Part shown: positions 28,860 through 39,261 of the stretch, piece after piece
How positions within the stretch are numbered: the stretch's first letter is position 1
Layout of the letters: every line of letters begins with the position of its first letter
Notes under the pieces: generated by a model
Databases searched by the model: none
The model's input: the letters and a program-made list of their open reading frames with translations, nothing else
What the model was told of the DNA's origin: nothing
NCBI GenBank assembly: GCA_002786025.1
Contig: NHNW01000006.1
Span: 930,001 to 994,000 of the forward strand
Length of the DNA: 64,000 nucleotides
Direction: 5' to 3'
Origin: Zasmidium citrigriseum
Taxonomy: Eukaryota; Ascomycota; Dothideomycetes; Mycosphaerellales; Mycosphaerellaceae
Translations under genes and position numbers: made by a program

Positions 28860-29975
28860 ATGGATATCCTACGCCTTCCATCCGCATTACGACGCACAAT
28901 ACTCCAACACCCTCACGCAATCCGCCGACTCCTTTCAACGACAACCGCAGCCAACAATGGCACACCGATCACACCTCCGTCCAGCGCGGCAACTCCAAAA
29001 CAACCACCAACCACCCTCCTAAAACTCACCCCGACGACCCTCAACACCTACACCCTCACCAGCCCTCCATCCCCTCTACACCTCCGACAAGCAAACGCCT
29101 TCTTTTCCCGCCACGACCCTGTCCTCCTCTACACAACGCCCCACTTCCGCGACCTCCCACCAAGTCCCTATCCCGAAATCGCCATTCTCGGCCGCTCAAA
29201 TGTAGGGAAATCCTCCTTACTCAACGCGCTCTTCGGCCGGCCGCGGTTAGCCCTGGCGAAAGTCTCCAAGAAACCGGGAAAGACGCGGACGATGAATGGG
29301 TATGGCGTCGGCGGGGATGGAGTCAAGGCAATAAATACAACGAAGAAGAACCAGAAGAAGAAAAGTGAGAGGATGGAATGGAAATCTTTCGGCCGGGGAG
29401 GGATCATCGTCGTCGATATGCCCGGGTACGGAAAAGGAAGTCAGGAAGACTGGGGACCAGAAATCATGAAATATCTCGAAAACCGAAAACAACTCCGCCG
29501 AATCTACGTCCTAGTAGACACAGGCCACGGCCTGAAAAAGACAGATGCAGCGCTTCTGGTACATTTGCGAAAAATGGGCTTGCCATATCAGATTGTGTTG
29601 AGCAAAGTGGATAAAGTCCTGTTTCCGAATTCCAAGGCTTATGGGCCGGAGAGGTTGAGTGAGAAGTTGGAGAAGTTGAAGGGGTTGAGAGAGGGGGTGG
29701 AGAGGGCGTTGAATGAGGCTGCTGAGGAGGCAGGGGTGAGGAGTGATGTTGTGGAGGATGTGCTTTGTTGTAGTGGAAATCCGGAGAAACCTTTGGAGGG
29801 GTTGGGCAGGCCGAGGATGATTGGGGTGGATGAGTTGAGGTGGAATATGTTGATGGCGTGTGGGATGGAGGGGAGTGGACAGCTGGAGTTGGGAATGAAG
29901 ATGAAGGCCAAGATACAGGGTGAAGAGAATCGGCAGGCCCAGAAGGAGAAGCTGGAGGACGGCGACGATGGATAG
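28860..29975 (+). CDS. MRX8: Mitochondrial EngB-type (YihA) GTPase, Mrx8-like
   Basis: This intronless gene encodes 371 residues. Residues 1-35 (MDILRLPSALRRTILQHPHAIRRLLSTTT) form a mitochondrial presequence. The EngB GTPase motifs follow in order: G1 GRSNVGKSS from residue 111, G2 PGKTRTMN, G3 VDMPGYGKGS, then the conserved DTGHGLKKTD, and G4 LSKVDK where bacteria have TKxD. A basic insertion (about residues 152-172, KKNQKKKSER) sits between G2 and G3. Bacterial EngB assembles the 50S subunit; yeast Mrx8/YDR336W is its mitochondrial relative, so a role in mitoribosome large-subunit assembly is inferred. The C-terminal 100 residues are charged and helical. Coding-strand composition shifts from C-rich (5') to G-rich (3'). 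Confidence 0.9.
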   Translation: MDILRLPSALRRTILQHPHAIRRLLSTTTAANNGTPITPPSSAATPKQPPTTLLKLTPTTLNTYTLTSPPSPLHLRQANAFFSRHDPVLLYTTPHFRDLPPSPYPEIAILGRSNVGKSSLLNALFGRPRLALAKVSKKPGKTRTMNGYGVGGDGVKAINTTKKNQKKKSERMEWKSFGRGGIIVVDMPGYGKGSQEDWGPEIMKYLENRKQLRRIYVLVDTGHGLKKTDAALLVHLRKMGLPYQIVLSKVDKVLFPNSKAYGPERLSEKLEKLKGLREGVERALNEAAEEAGVRSDVVEDVLCCSGNPEKPLEGLGRPRMIGVDELRWNMLMACGMEGSGQLELGMKMKAKIQGEENRQAQKEKLEDGDDG

Positions 29976-30326
29976 CTGAACGAGGAAATCGGGAACAAGT
30001 TTCATCCAAGACAAAGCATACCGTCTTCTATCTATGAGCTATGGGCACAACAAGACGGCTCTACCTCATCCTAGGGCTTTTCTGAGTTTTCTTCTGGACT
30101 TTTTCCTGGCTCCAAATAATATCAAAATCTTGAACGCATCCAACAAAAGAGAGTGCCAAATGAGTGTGGGTGCTCAGCTCAAGACGAGATCCTCATCGTC
30201 CGCTGGCCGCTTCAAAATCAAAGGCGGAGCAGCTGCCGCTCCTAGCATGCCTGGGTCGTGGTTTGAGGGAGTCGAAGCAACCTGGTCGCTTGGGTCGTTT
30301 GTGTCGAGGTGAAGGGCGTCTTATAG
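29976..30326. other. 3' UTRs of two convergent genes
   Basis: A 351-base gap between the stops of the EngB-type gene and Argonaute, which converge. AT-rich patches near 30100-30150 are suitable for polyadenylation on either strand. No supported frame. Confidence 0.4.
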
Positions 30327-33300
30327 TTAGACGTACCAAGTCTTATCCTTCAGCTTGTCATGCGCATCCTTGGTCCACTCCATCTCTCCTCCAGAAACAG
30401 AAGAATCGCTGGCATGATCCTCGTTGAGAATGCTGTAGAGGTAGGCTCGACCTCGCTCGCACAGCAAGTCGGCGTAGTAGGCTGGGGGACAGATGGAGAC
30501 CGCCTTGGTCGCACGGTTGAAATGATAGCAAAGGTGATGAGTAAACTGCTCCAGCTCATCGGCGCCGAAGGAAATCTCATCCTTGATGACCACATAGTGA
30601 GCTGGGCGTGCGGTGCCTTGGAGACCTTGATGAGCCTGGAGCCAGAACTCGCGCAAGACCTTGTTGGCAATTCCGCGGTCCACGACAGTTCCTGGAAGTG
30701 GGTTCACCGAGCCTTTCTCGGTCTTCGGGTTGTAATCCGCATCCTCCAGGCGGGTGGGATAGAAGCGGGTATGGTGACGCTTGCCGACCACAATGACAGC
30801 AACCTTTGGCCACTTCTCCTTTGCTCCGTACTTCTCCAAGAAAGCCGACTCGAATGATGGCATCTCTTGCTCGAGCACGAGCTTGTACTGGCCTTCGGAA
30901 ACGCCGTCACGGTAGATGACGATCTTCGTGGGCAGACGTCCGTTGTTTCTGCGTTGCCACAGACTCAAACGCTCCTTCACCATCTCGTCGAGGCCGTTGA
31001 CCATCTCCTGGCCGCCTTTCTGTCGACGAATGCTGCCCGGCCACTGGAACATCGATGCGTCTGTGCTGGCGACAATGCAAGCAATGCTGGGAGCACCCTC
31101 GGCGCTTCCAGGAGACGGGTGCGTAACGTCAATGCCGACGAGCATCGTGTTGTTGTCGATGTGCTTCACAGCAGTGTTCGGAACACTATGAGACACTCCA
31201 TCTCCCTTGAGGTTGAACTTGAGCGCGAGATTTCCCATGTACATGCCCTGACCCTTCGGCTTTTGCAGCTTGCTGCCAACCGAACAAATCGTGCCAACGC
31301 CATAAACCACATCGCCGAATAACTTGATGCGACTGTACAGCCACTTGTCGTTCTCTGGAATAATGACGAACATCATGTCCACACCCTGGCTCTGGGCCTT
31401 GGCGAAGACTTGCTTCAACGCCTTGTCATTGCTCTCTCGATTCTGTCGCGTCAGCTGGCCAAGCACTATGCCCTCGGTGTCTGCACGAGTCGCTATGTTG
31501 ATGCCATATGCCTTGAGAGAGCGGTGAAGCTCGTTGATAAGGGCGTCTTGGCCAAGCGTATCGCCCTTGGCGCCCTGCAGAGTGTTGAAGATACCTCGAG
31601 GTCCTTGCAAGTTGATGACCACAACCTTGACTTTATCGAATCGACCAGGCTTCACGAACTTCACATCAGCACAGTTCCAGGATCCCATGCGCGGCGTGAG
31701 CTCCTTCGAGCCATACTTGACACGTGGCGTGGGCAAGATACGTCCTGGCACGGTGATCATCTGCGTGGCCACGCGGAAACCGAAAGGTTGGACTGTGGTT
31801 GCCTGAGGGTCGCCTTGAGGATCGCTCAGGCGGAAGATTCTCAAGCCTTTCCCAGGTGTGGTTGCGTCGCCTGCGATTGACATTGCATTCAGATTGGGTG
31901 CTCGTGCGGCAAATCCGAGCATGTTGGTCGTCTGCATACCGGTCAACAGGCGACGGTATGGTTGGCCAGGCAAAACGTGGCACAGCTCCGGTGGCAGGTA
32001 CTGAGGATCAAGCCGAGTACCAACATTCAAGACTGGCAAGTGTGGTTTCTTCAACGTGATGCCATGGTGTGTGCGGAAGTAGTCTGCCACAGTGACCTCG
32101 CGGGGCTGGTCGTTGGGCTTCGATCTGTCCACGTACTTGAACTTGACGTCGTTGGCACTGCCAAACCTCTTCACGTCGACCACTGTCTTGCCCTTGGCGT
32201 CTTTCATTGGCTTGGCGAATCCTACAATGGTTTTGGTCTTGCTCATGAATGGCTTTTGCTCACCATCCTTCGTGTAATGAGCTTTGACTTTCACCATTCG
32301 GACGAAAACCTCGGTTTGGTCCCGATCGCCTCCAGCTTCATTCATGAGATCGAGGAGATGCAGTGGTTTGTAGAATGCACCGCTCGTGACATTGATGTTG
32401 AGTAGGAGTCGGTTGATCGCTGGACGAACAGAGGCAAAGTAGCCGCGAAGGGCTTGAAGTCCACCGCCAAGATCCTGAGATTCCATGCCGGGATGGCCTT
32501 CGAAAGGGTAGAATTTGTTCTGTCCGACGTTCCGGATCGCGTTGATGGAATTCGGGGCCTTGGCCAGTATGATATTCAGAAGTTGTACAACATCTCCTCG
32601 ACCCGCATAATCGGCTCCAGAAGACGAGCTCCGCAGGTATTTGATCATTTCCTGCAAGTCGAAGGCGCCCTGAGAGGTGAGGCGGAACTCGAAGGTGTTC
32701 CTGTCTCGCGCCTGCTTGACGAAGGCTGGTGCAGAATCACCAGAATCCCCGGCTTGCTGGCCATTTCCGTCTTCTGGTGGGAGTAAGATCTTCTTCGAAC
32801 CGGCTTTCCCAAGTAGTGCCTCGAGGTCGATCTTCTTGGAGGTGACAATGGTCTTGGCGTAATCTGTGGCCCAGTCGGTCTCCGCAAAGACCTTGTCTTG
32901 GAGAAGCACGTCAAAGAGGCGACGCTTCTTTGGCTTGCTGACCTCCTGCTGTCGAATTTCAACGTCGTACTTGTATAGGGTGACTTCCTTCTGATTCGCT
33001 TCGAAGGCGGTGGTGACGGTGAAGTAGTTCGCGCGAAGAATGATCTTCTTGCCGTTGGTACCATATCCTGATCGAGCAGGGAACCCATCGATCATTTTGC
33101 CGGCCGTCTGCTTGACCAAGGCATCTTCCGCGGCGGTGATCTTTGGATCTGGTGTTGGCACTTGCTGGCCATCCAAGAAGATGCCTGCCGGATCTTGACG
33201 TTGCTGTTGTGGAGGACGGCCTCCACGACTTGACATCTGAGTGCTGTGGCCTTGACCAGGCGGACCGCCTCCGCCACGCCCTCTGAATCCTCCGTCTCCA

Positions 33301-33431
33301 CGGCCACGGCTACCGCCGCCACGGTCAGAGAAACCGCCGCGACCGCCACCTTGGCCGCCCTGCTGACCACCTCGTGGTGGTCCTCCGCTGCCACGGCCTG
33401 CGCCGCGACCGCGTCCTTGGTTGCCCGACAT
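30327..33431 (-). CDS. AGO: Argonaute protein of the RNA interference pathway
   Basis: The coding region is uninterrupted and gives 1034 residues. Residues 1-85 are an RGG/RG-rich disordered tail (runs of GRGGG). Then come the N domain (about 110-260), the DUF1785 linker (GGLQALRGYFASVRP), PAZ (about 345-480), a linker, the MID domain (about 590-740) and PIWI (about 740-1000). The PIWI catalytic residues are D768 (GIDVTHPSPGS), E809 (GGQEMVNG), D842 (IYRDGVSEGQ) and D988 in PPAYYADLL, where metazoan slicers have His. This is a DEDD tetrad, so slicer activity is expected. The last residues (DKTWYV) fit the conserved C terminus packed into the fold. The protein binds small RNAs and guides silencing, as QDE-2 does in Neurospora. 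A likely 5' UTR intron lies at 33521-33469. Confidence 0.97.
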   Translation of the reverse strand: MSGNQGRGRGAGRGSGGPPRGGQQGGQGGGRGGFSDRGGGSRGRGDGGFRGRGGGGPPGQGHSTQMSSRGGRPPQQQRQDPAGIFLDGQQVPTPDPKITAAEDALVKQTAGKMIDGFPARSGYGTNGKKIILRANYFTVTTAFEANQKEVTLYKYDVEIRQQEVSKPKKRRLFDVLLQDKVFAETDWATDYAKTIVTSKKIDLEALLGKAGSKKILLPPEDGNGQQAGDSGDSAPAFVKQARDRNTFEFRLTSQGAFDLQEMIKYLRSSSSGADYAGRGDVVQLLNIILAKAPNSINAIRNVGQNKFYPFEGHPGMESQDLGGGLQALRGYFASVRPAINRLLLNINVTSGAFYKPLHLLDLMNEAGGDRDQTEVFVRMVKVKAHYTKDGEQKPFMSKTKTIVGFAKPMKDAKGKTVVDVKRFGSANDVKFKYVDRSKPNDQPREVTVADYFRTHHGITLKKPHLPVLNVGTRLDPQYLPPELCHVLPGQPYRRLLTGMQTTNMLGFAARAPNLNAMSIAGDATTPGKGLRIFRLSDPQGDPQATTVQPFGFRVATQMITVPGRILPTPRVKYGSKELTPRMGSWNCADVKFVKPGRFDKVKVVVINLQGPRGIFNTLQGAKGDTLGQDALINELHRSLKAYGINIATRADTEGIVLGQLTRQNRESNDKALKQVFAKAQSQGVDMMFVIIPENDKWLYSRIKLFGDVVYGVGTICSVGSKLQKPKGQGMYMGNLALKFNLKGDGVSHSVPNTAVKHIDNNTMLVGIDVTHPSPGSAEGAPSIACIVASTDASMFQWPGSIRRQKGGQEMVNGLDEMVKERLSLWQRRNNGRLPTKIVIYRDGVSEGQYKLVLEQEMPSFESAFLEKYGAKEKWPKVAVIVVGKRHHTRFYPTRLEDADYNPKTEKGSVNPLPGTVVDRGIANKVLREFWLQAHQGLQGTARPAHYVVIKDEISFGADELEQFTHHLCYHFNRATKAVSICPPAYYADLLCERGRAYLYSILNEDHASDSSVSGGEMEWTKDAHDKLKDKTWYV

Positions 33432-33468
33432 GACTCAGAAGTAAGTCTTCTTGGGTTCGCCTTGGATT

Positions 33469-33521
33469 CTAGCGTGAGCAATGTCAATATCATTCGATGT
33501 GGCGCGAACAAGTGTACTCAC
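33469..33521 (-). other. Likely intron in the Argonaute 5' UTR
   Basis: Read on the minus strand, a GTGAGT donor at 33521 and a TAG acceptor at 33469 frame a 53-base interval, 38 bases before the ATG at 33431. Size and ends match other introns in the window. It changes no coding sequence and rests on motif match only. Confidence 0.45.
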
Positions 33522-33740
33522 GGCTGATGTCGGACTGAATGGCTCAGTTTTTGATAAACTCGGTCAGATCTGAAGTGTACAGACCTTGATATTAGTGGTG
33601 AAGCACGTGGTTTCTGTCGAAGACTGCTCGTGGTCACGATGTCAGTAGGTTGAATGATGAGTGGTGTTGCAAAGCGCAGACGTGAGGGTTTGAATGACAG
33701 TCGTCTGCGACAGTGATTGGGATCTTCAAGACGTGAAGAT

Positions 33741-33801
33741 TAGATTTTCGGTGGTAGAGTATCAGGTCGCCAGGAGGCCCAATAGATTTTCGGTGGTAGA
33801 G
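33741..33801. repeat. Pair of 19-base direct repeats upstream of Argonaute
   Basis: TAGATTTTCGGTGGTAGAG occurs at 33741-33759 and again, identical, at 33783-33801, a 42-base period. Partial copies of the GGTGG core follow at about 33832 and 33852. The position, about 310-370 bases before the Argonaute ATG, allows a regulatory role. Confidence 0.8.
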
Positions 33802-34330
33802 GTTGTTGTTGAGTGGCAGAAGTGTGTGGTCGGTGGAAGGCCTGATATATGGTGGCAGGTGGTCCAAGCTTCCGTTGAAGTGATAGAGGCCGATGCATGT
33901 GAGTCCAGCAAATGAATCAAAGACAGTGATTGAAGACAGGATGAGCTCACCAATGCTGCGTGATTCACATGGATATTCTCGGAATGATTGCGAAAGCGCC
34001 AGGCTGAGCTAGAGAAAGTGAGCATATGCTTGGGCTGTTTTCAGATGACAAAGACTAACAGGTTCAGAGAACAACAAATACTCTACGACAACTCCAATTC
34101 TGGAGCGTTCGTCTTCTCAGGCCGCCAACAGGTTGGCGAGATGTGGTCAAACGTGACCAGTCAGAAATGGGCTGTCTCAATGGATATGTTGGGAAGCGAG
34201 ATGTGGTTTTGCAATGCAGCGAAACGGTGGAAATGCGGCTCAAAAGCAATGAATCATGGTGTGTATTTTGCAGACGGGATCCAAGAGGAGCAGATTCAGT
34301 CCAAGATGTAAGGAAAGGGAGTTGTATGTA

Positions 34331-34344
34331 GAGAGAGAGAGAGA
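34331..34344. repeat. (GA)7 microsatellite
   Basis: Seven GA units in a row lie in the Argonaute-GH81 intergenic region. Simple repeats like this are common in fungal spacers. Confidence 0.9.
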
Positions 34345-36209
34345 AGTGACGTTGATCCATTCCAACGAAGAAGCAGCGGTCTGGGCAAGGGAGGCGGCTT
34401 GTGCCGGGCGGCGGGAAGTCTTTTTGCGCCAGTTGCCCGTCCAACACCTCGCTGCCCTGCTCACCACCTGCACCTACGACTCCGTACGGCGAATTGGCAC
34501 CTCTGCTGCCTGCTTGGGCCTGCGTTTGTCGCTGAGCTGTCTGATATCTCGTTTGTCGCGGAGTGGGATGATCCTGGCACCCTGGTTCCGCTGGACGCGA
34601 GACTCTCGCGCGCCCACGCGTTCCAATCTTCCGCCCTGGACAGCTCGTGGGCCACACGCCGGACAGTGGAAAGCGTCGAAGAGATACCAAAAAGCCAGAG
34701 GGTCGAGAAAATCTTTGTCGTCGGCCATGATTTGCATTTCTTCTCACCGGGCCCCTCTGCCTATAAGGCTCCATCGCCGGCCTGAGGCTTGCTTCTCATC
34801 TGACGTCTGGAGCCGCTGCTGAGCACCTGTACCACCTGCAAGTCATCTGTCATACGCCTGTACCACCACCGGCACGGGCGGCCGCCAGAACGCATTGCCA
34901 GCCGAACAATTCGTGTCACCGCCACCAAGACTGGGGAGCCAACGGCCACGACGCCGAGCGGAGCCATGAATCCAAACATCTAATCATCGAATTGCTCGGA
35001 CGGCACAAGCCTGTTTGACAGTGGATCAAGACGGCAGAGCAGGTGCAAGGCCATCCGCCATGTATTTCGCGCAGAGATCAGGTCTTGGAGATGGTAGGCC
35101 GGCCGGGTGGACTGTGCCGACCACACCATCAGTGAACGCCGTTCGTTTGCGCTCCGCGAACTCGATCATTTCTGGGAGATTCTGGACTCGCTGCGAGCTG
35201 GTCCCGTGGTGCAAGTATACCTTTTGAAACTCCCTCTGTTCGGTGCTCCACATTCGGGCTGGTGCATGAGCTCAATGCCGAGCAACAACATCTTGCATGA
35301 TCTGCGTCCACCTGACGGACATGCGCATGCTGCAGAAACGGGAAACATTCGCAGGCCAATGACGAAGCTTCCTACAATGTGTCTTGTGCCCGTTCATCGG
35401 CGCAATCGATACTGGAATTCCATCAGACCGGTCAACTACTCTGCCACGCACACCATTCCAGCGGCTTCCACCTAATAGACCTCGTGATAGGTAGTGCCGA
35501 CCATGCGCCTTCTTGAACCAGAAGCCACTTCCGCACTAATCAACTAATCCACCTATTCTTCAAGCCTCATGTGGTCAAATGTCAAAGAGTTGATGCTAAT
35601 CATGGTACAAGCGTTGGTACCTGCAGGTACCGTGCAACGCCTCCAGCATTCCATCGACACAACCTCATTCCTCGCCGGCTTTAACTTCCCGGTTACCTGG
35701 GTGAACCTGGCCTTACAACGCCTTTCAACATGGGTCGCGCATGTCAGACGACGTTAGAGATCACATCGTCCGAAAGGGCTCTATGCCATTGTTACACTCG
35801 TCGTCTTCGAGACGAGACATTCCAGCCCAGACCGTCCTTCTGGATCCCATCAACTGCGCCCTTGTTGGACTGAACCGACCTGCGTGTTTCCTTATCCTCT
35901 TGTACCAAAGCAATGTTATCCATGAATTGACGTTTTACGAGCACTTGACGATTACGAATGACCCGTGCTACCTTGTCCATCACCGTTTGAGAGTGATTAC
36001 ACTGGAGCAAGTGGGCGCTCGCCCGTCTGCCGGCGGCGCAGGCATCAAAGGACGAAACGAGACGTGGATCGTTCAACCAGGATCACAAGGCTGGACTGAA
36101 AGAAGAAATCAGAAAGTCAAATTGAGCAGCTACGCCCCCCATCCCCTGCTATTCATTTCCCTCAGTTGACTTCGTTGGCAGCACTGACTGACAGATCATT
36201 CACTTCGCA

Positions 36210-39200
36210 ATGGGCGAGAATCGTTCACGCCTTCGGGCATCGCTCCTTCTTTCGCTGATTGCCGCAGTGCAGGTTCCACGATGCAATGCGCATCCACTCA
36301 TTCACGGTGAGCAATGGAAGACGGCTTGAATGGGAGAGAACGCCGCTCACAGCCTGTACAGATTCTCCTCAATACATCAAGACGATCACCGAGCTTGAAA
36401 GCGAAAGTTACATCCACCCTGAGACGGTCACCATCTCTTGCAGCACATCGACAGCTTCGAACGTGGTCGTTCAGATTCCAGACGGACAAGTCCAAGTACA
36501 AGCATCCGCAAGCTCCGCTCAAGCTCAGGCCTACCCTACCGACAACGTGGTTGTACAGATTTCAGACGGCCAAGTCCAGTGGCCTCTGACATCTGACAGA
36601 ACCACCGTCTCTTCTTCTACGTCCAGCTCCACAAGTGTGCTATCGGCCCGGGACTTGACGACTGAAACTTCATCAGCAACACCTGCTGGACTGCCATTTA
36701 CTTCTCTGGACACCTATCTGTATGCTGCACAAACGACCTCTTTCACTAGCACTATCTCGGACAGCGCACTTACATCGCTCACTACTTCCGAGGTGCAATC
36801 GGCAACAGAATCAGCGCCGAGCACCACTGGCAGCATTCATTCGTCTCTGGAGCCTTCCGGCAATCCTACCTTGCAACCTCTGCCCTCTGCACCTGTCAGT
36901 GCATCCACGAGCTTGTCACTGGTGAACACGGAGACTGTCTCGGATGCAGGCCCAAGTGAAAGTGCTGCTCCGTCGGGCATCTCTGCGAATAACATCTTCA
37001 GAGCAATCTCCAGAGATGCGCCACCAGAACAGATCAGGACCTATGACTGGCACCCAGCGCCCCGGACTGGTATTCAGGGAGGTGCAAATCCACACGGCAA
37101 TCAAACGAACAAGTTCTACGCCGGGTTCTATCTCGGCTCTCAGAATACGTCTGTGTTCTTGTTCCCTTACTCTGTGACTTGGGTCTTTGGGCAAGGCAAT
37201 TTGCACAGCTGGGGCATGGGTATCTCTCATTATGAACGGAGTCAAATTGCACACGCCCCCTTCAAGACTGCCGAGAACGGCAATCGAGTCGACGCCGGCG
37301 AATGGGCATGGTACGCTAATCCTCTGGGCGTATACTCCATCATTCTGTCTGCCACTGAGCTTCACAACGACGCAGCTGAAGCACAAGGATACCGTCCAGG
37401 CTTGACTACTGAAAATCTGGAATGGGGCGCCGTCACTGCCAACCTCTTCCCTCACGACTGGCAAACACCCGTGATAAGCTTCCCTTTTGTGCAAGGCGTC
37501 TCGTTCATTACTGGCATATACAGTTGGGGCACTCCACTCATTCAGTCGGGGATCGGCTTCGAGCAGGTCGAGTACATCGGTGCCGGGGCCAACAACAACA
37601 CCCACAAGTACATGGCCTCACTTAACGATACTACTACCTGGCTCATTTACGTCACACCGGATAGGTCACTCAGTCCTGACTATCCTTGCGAGTCGTTCAC
37701 GCTGAACGGAAGTGCGACCAACTTCCAAGGTCACTCCGGCTTCAATGGGTTGATCCAGATCGCGAAACTACCGAGCAACTCAAGCAACTCGACGACTGGA
37801 TACTCTCAACCGACACCGCAAGAGGTCTACGATGGCGCTGCCGGTGCTTATGCTTCCAACGTCTCGATTAGCGGTGAAGTCGATGGCAGCTCTGGAAGTT
37901 ACACGTTCTCCTGGACCAAGGGTGGCAATACCAATCAAGACCTATTGATGTTCGCTTTACCGCATCAAGTGGCTTCCCTGAGCAGTGGTACCGCAGGCGG
38001 CCTTACCAGTCTGCAACTCATGACGACCGTCAAAGGTCTTGCCACTGCCGTGCGAGGAAACTCGTGGACGCTGGAGGAGCCCGATCTTCCCGTCGAAGTT
38101 GGCTTCGCGCCTTGGAAACCAGGAATCGGCAGCATCGACAGCATCAGCACACTCTCCGACGAGGACAAAGCTCTAATCTCACAAATCGGATTCCAAGAGT
38201 TACAGGTCGATATCTCAGTCGCCACCGATCTGGACAGCTTCTACTACGCCGGCAAACAATTCGCCAAGTTCGCCAGCATCCTCTGGACGCAATACCAACT
38301 CATCGGCAACCAGAGTCTCGTCTACACTCAGCTCGATCCCCTCAAGAGCGCCCTCGCCCGCTGGATCAACGGCGAGAACCAACATCCTCTGGTCCGCGAA
38401 ACAGCCTGGGGCGGGGTGATCAGCGAAGCAGCCTACACAGACAACAACACTCTGGCGGACTTTGGCAACGGCTACTACAACGACCACCACTTCCACTTCG
38501 GCTACTTCGTCTACGCCGCCGCCATCATCGGATACCTCGACCCTTCCTGGCTGGACCAAGGCAGCAACAAAGCCTGGATCAACACCCTCGTCCGCGACTA
38601 CGCCAACTCCATCGTCGACGACCCCTTGGCACCTTTCTCCCGCTCTTTCGACTGGTACCACGGTCATTCCTGGGCCGCAGGACTCTTCGCCTCCGCGGAT
38701 GGGAAGAACCAGGAATCGTCTTCTGAAGACACCATGTCGACGTACGCCGTCAAGATGTGGGGATTTGTGACTGGTGACAAAGCCATGGAAGCGAGAGGGA
38801 ATCTCATGCTTGCTGTTCAGAGACGAGCGCTGAATTTGTACTACCTCTACGACAACACGACGGAACAAGTCCAACCCCCCGAATTCGCAGGAAACAAAGC
38901 CGCAGGTATCCTATTCGAGAACAAAATCGACCACACAACTTACTTCGGCGCTCTACCAGAGTACATCGAAGGCATCCATATGATCCCCACCATGCCCTTC
39001 AGTGGGTACATCCGGACCCCGATCTTCATCCAGCAGGAATGGGACGCCTACTTTGGGAACTTTACCAACGGTACCGGATCTTACATCGAATCACTGGATA
39101 ACGGCTGGAGGGGGATCATCGTGGCTGACTACTGCATCGCCAATGCAGACTACGGATACAACTTCTTCAGGCAGGAGAATTTCAATCAGGCTTGGTTGGA

Positions 39201-39261
39201 TGGTGGGGCGAGTCGGACGTGGTATTTGGCTTGGTGTGCGGCGCTGAAGGCGTATGCTTAG
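36210..39261 (+). CDS. Secreted GH81 endo-beta-1,3-glucanase with PIR-like repeats
   Basis: Two exons (36210-36306 and 36353-39261, 46-base intron, phase 1) encode 1001 residues. The first exon supplies a signal peptide (ASLLLSLIAAVQVPRCNA); without it the long exon has no proper start. Residues 69-80 and 97-108 contain NVVVQIPDGQVQ and NVVVQISDGQVQ, matching the PIR repeat pattern Q-[IV]-x-D-G-Q-[IV]-Q. A Ser/Thr-rich stalk runs to about residue 265. The GH81 domain (about 270-1001) includes a beta-sandwich part and the helical catalytic part with NDHHFHFGYF (D743) and SSEDTMSTYAV (E824, D825). GH81 enzymes cut beta-1,3-glucan by inversion, and in yeasts Eng1 separates mother and daughter cells. 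No GPI signal is seen. Confidence 0.93.

Larger units (their letters stand above)
33432..36209. other. 2.8-kb intergenic region between Argonaute and GH81 genes
   Basis: This is the longest gene-free stretch in the window and lies between divergent genes. It contains the Argonaute leader, a 19-base direct repeat at 33741 and 33783, a (GA)7 run at 34331-34344, and overlapping open frames on both strands around 34064-34822. None of those frames has a family signature. A 142-residue plus-strand frame from the ATG at 35741 ends at 36169 and is also unsupported. The last 100 bases are the promoter and leader of the GH81 gene. Confidence 0.4.

Noticed and set aside
34064..34822. Two overlapping frames upstream of GH81 considered as genes
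   Set aside because: Arg/Ser/Pro-rich composition without domains; kept only as a finding about transcription.
36259..36352. Unspliced start of the GH81 frame at 36259
   Set aside because: It begins with TTG, lacks a signal peptide and is replaced by the ATG at 36210 plus a 46-base intron that restores phase.
38064..38874. Overlapping frames on both strands within the GH81 exon
   Set aside because: Arg/Pro-rich and Val-rich shadows of the GH81 catalytic region.
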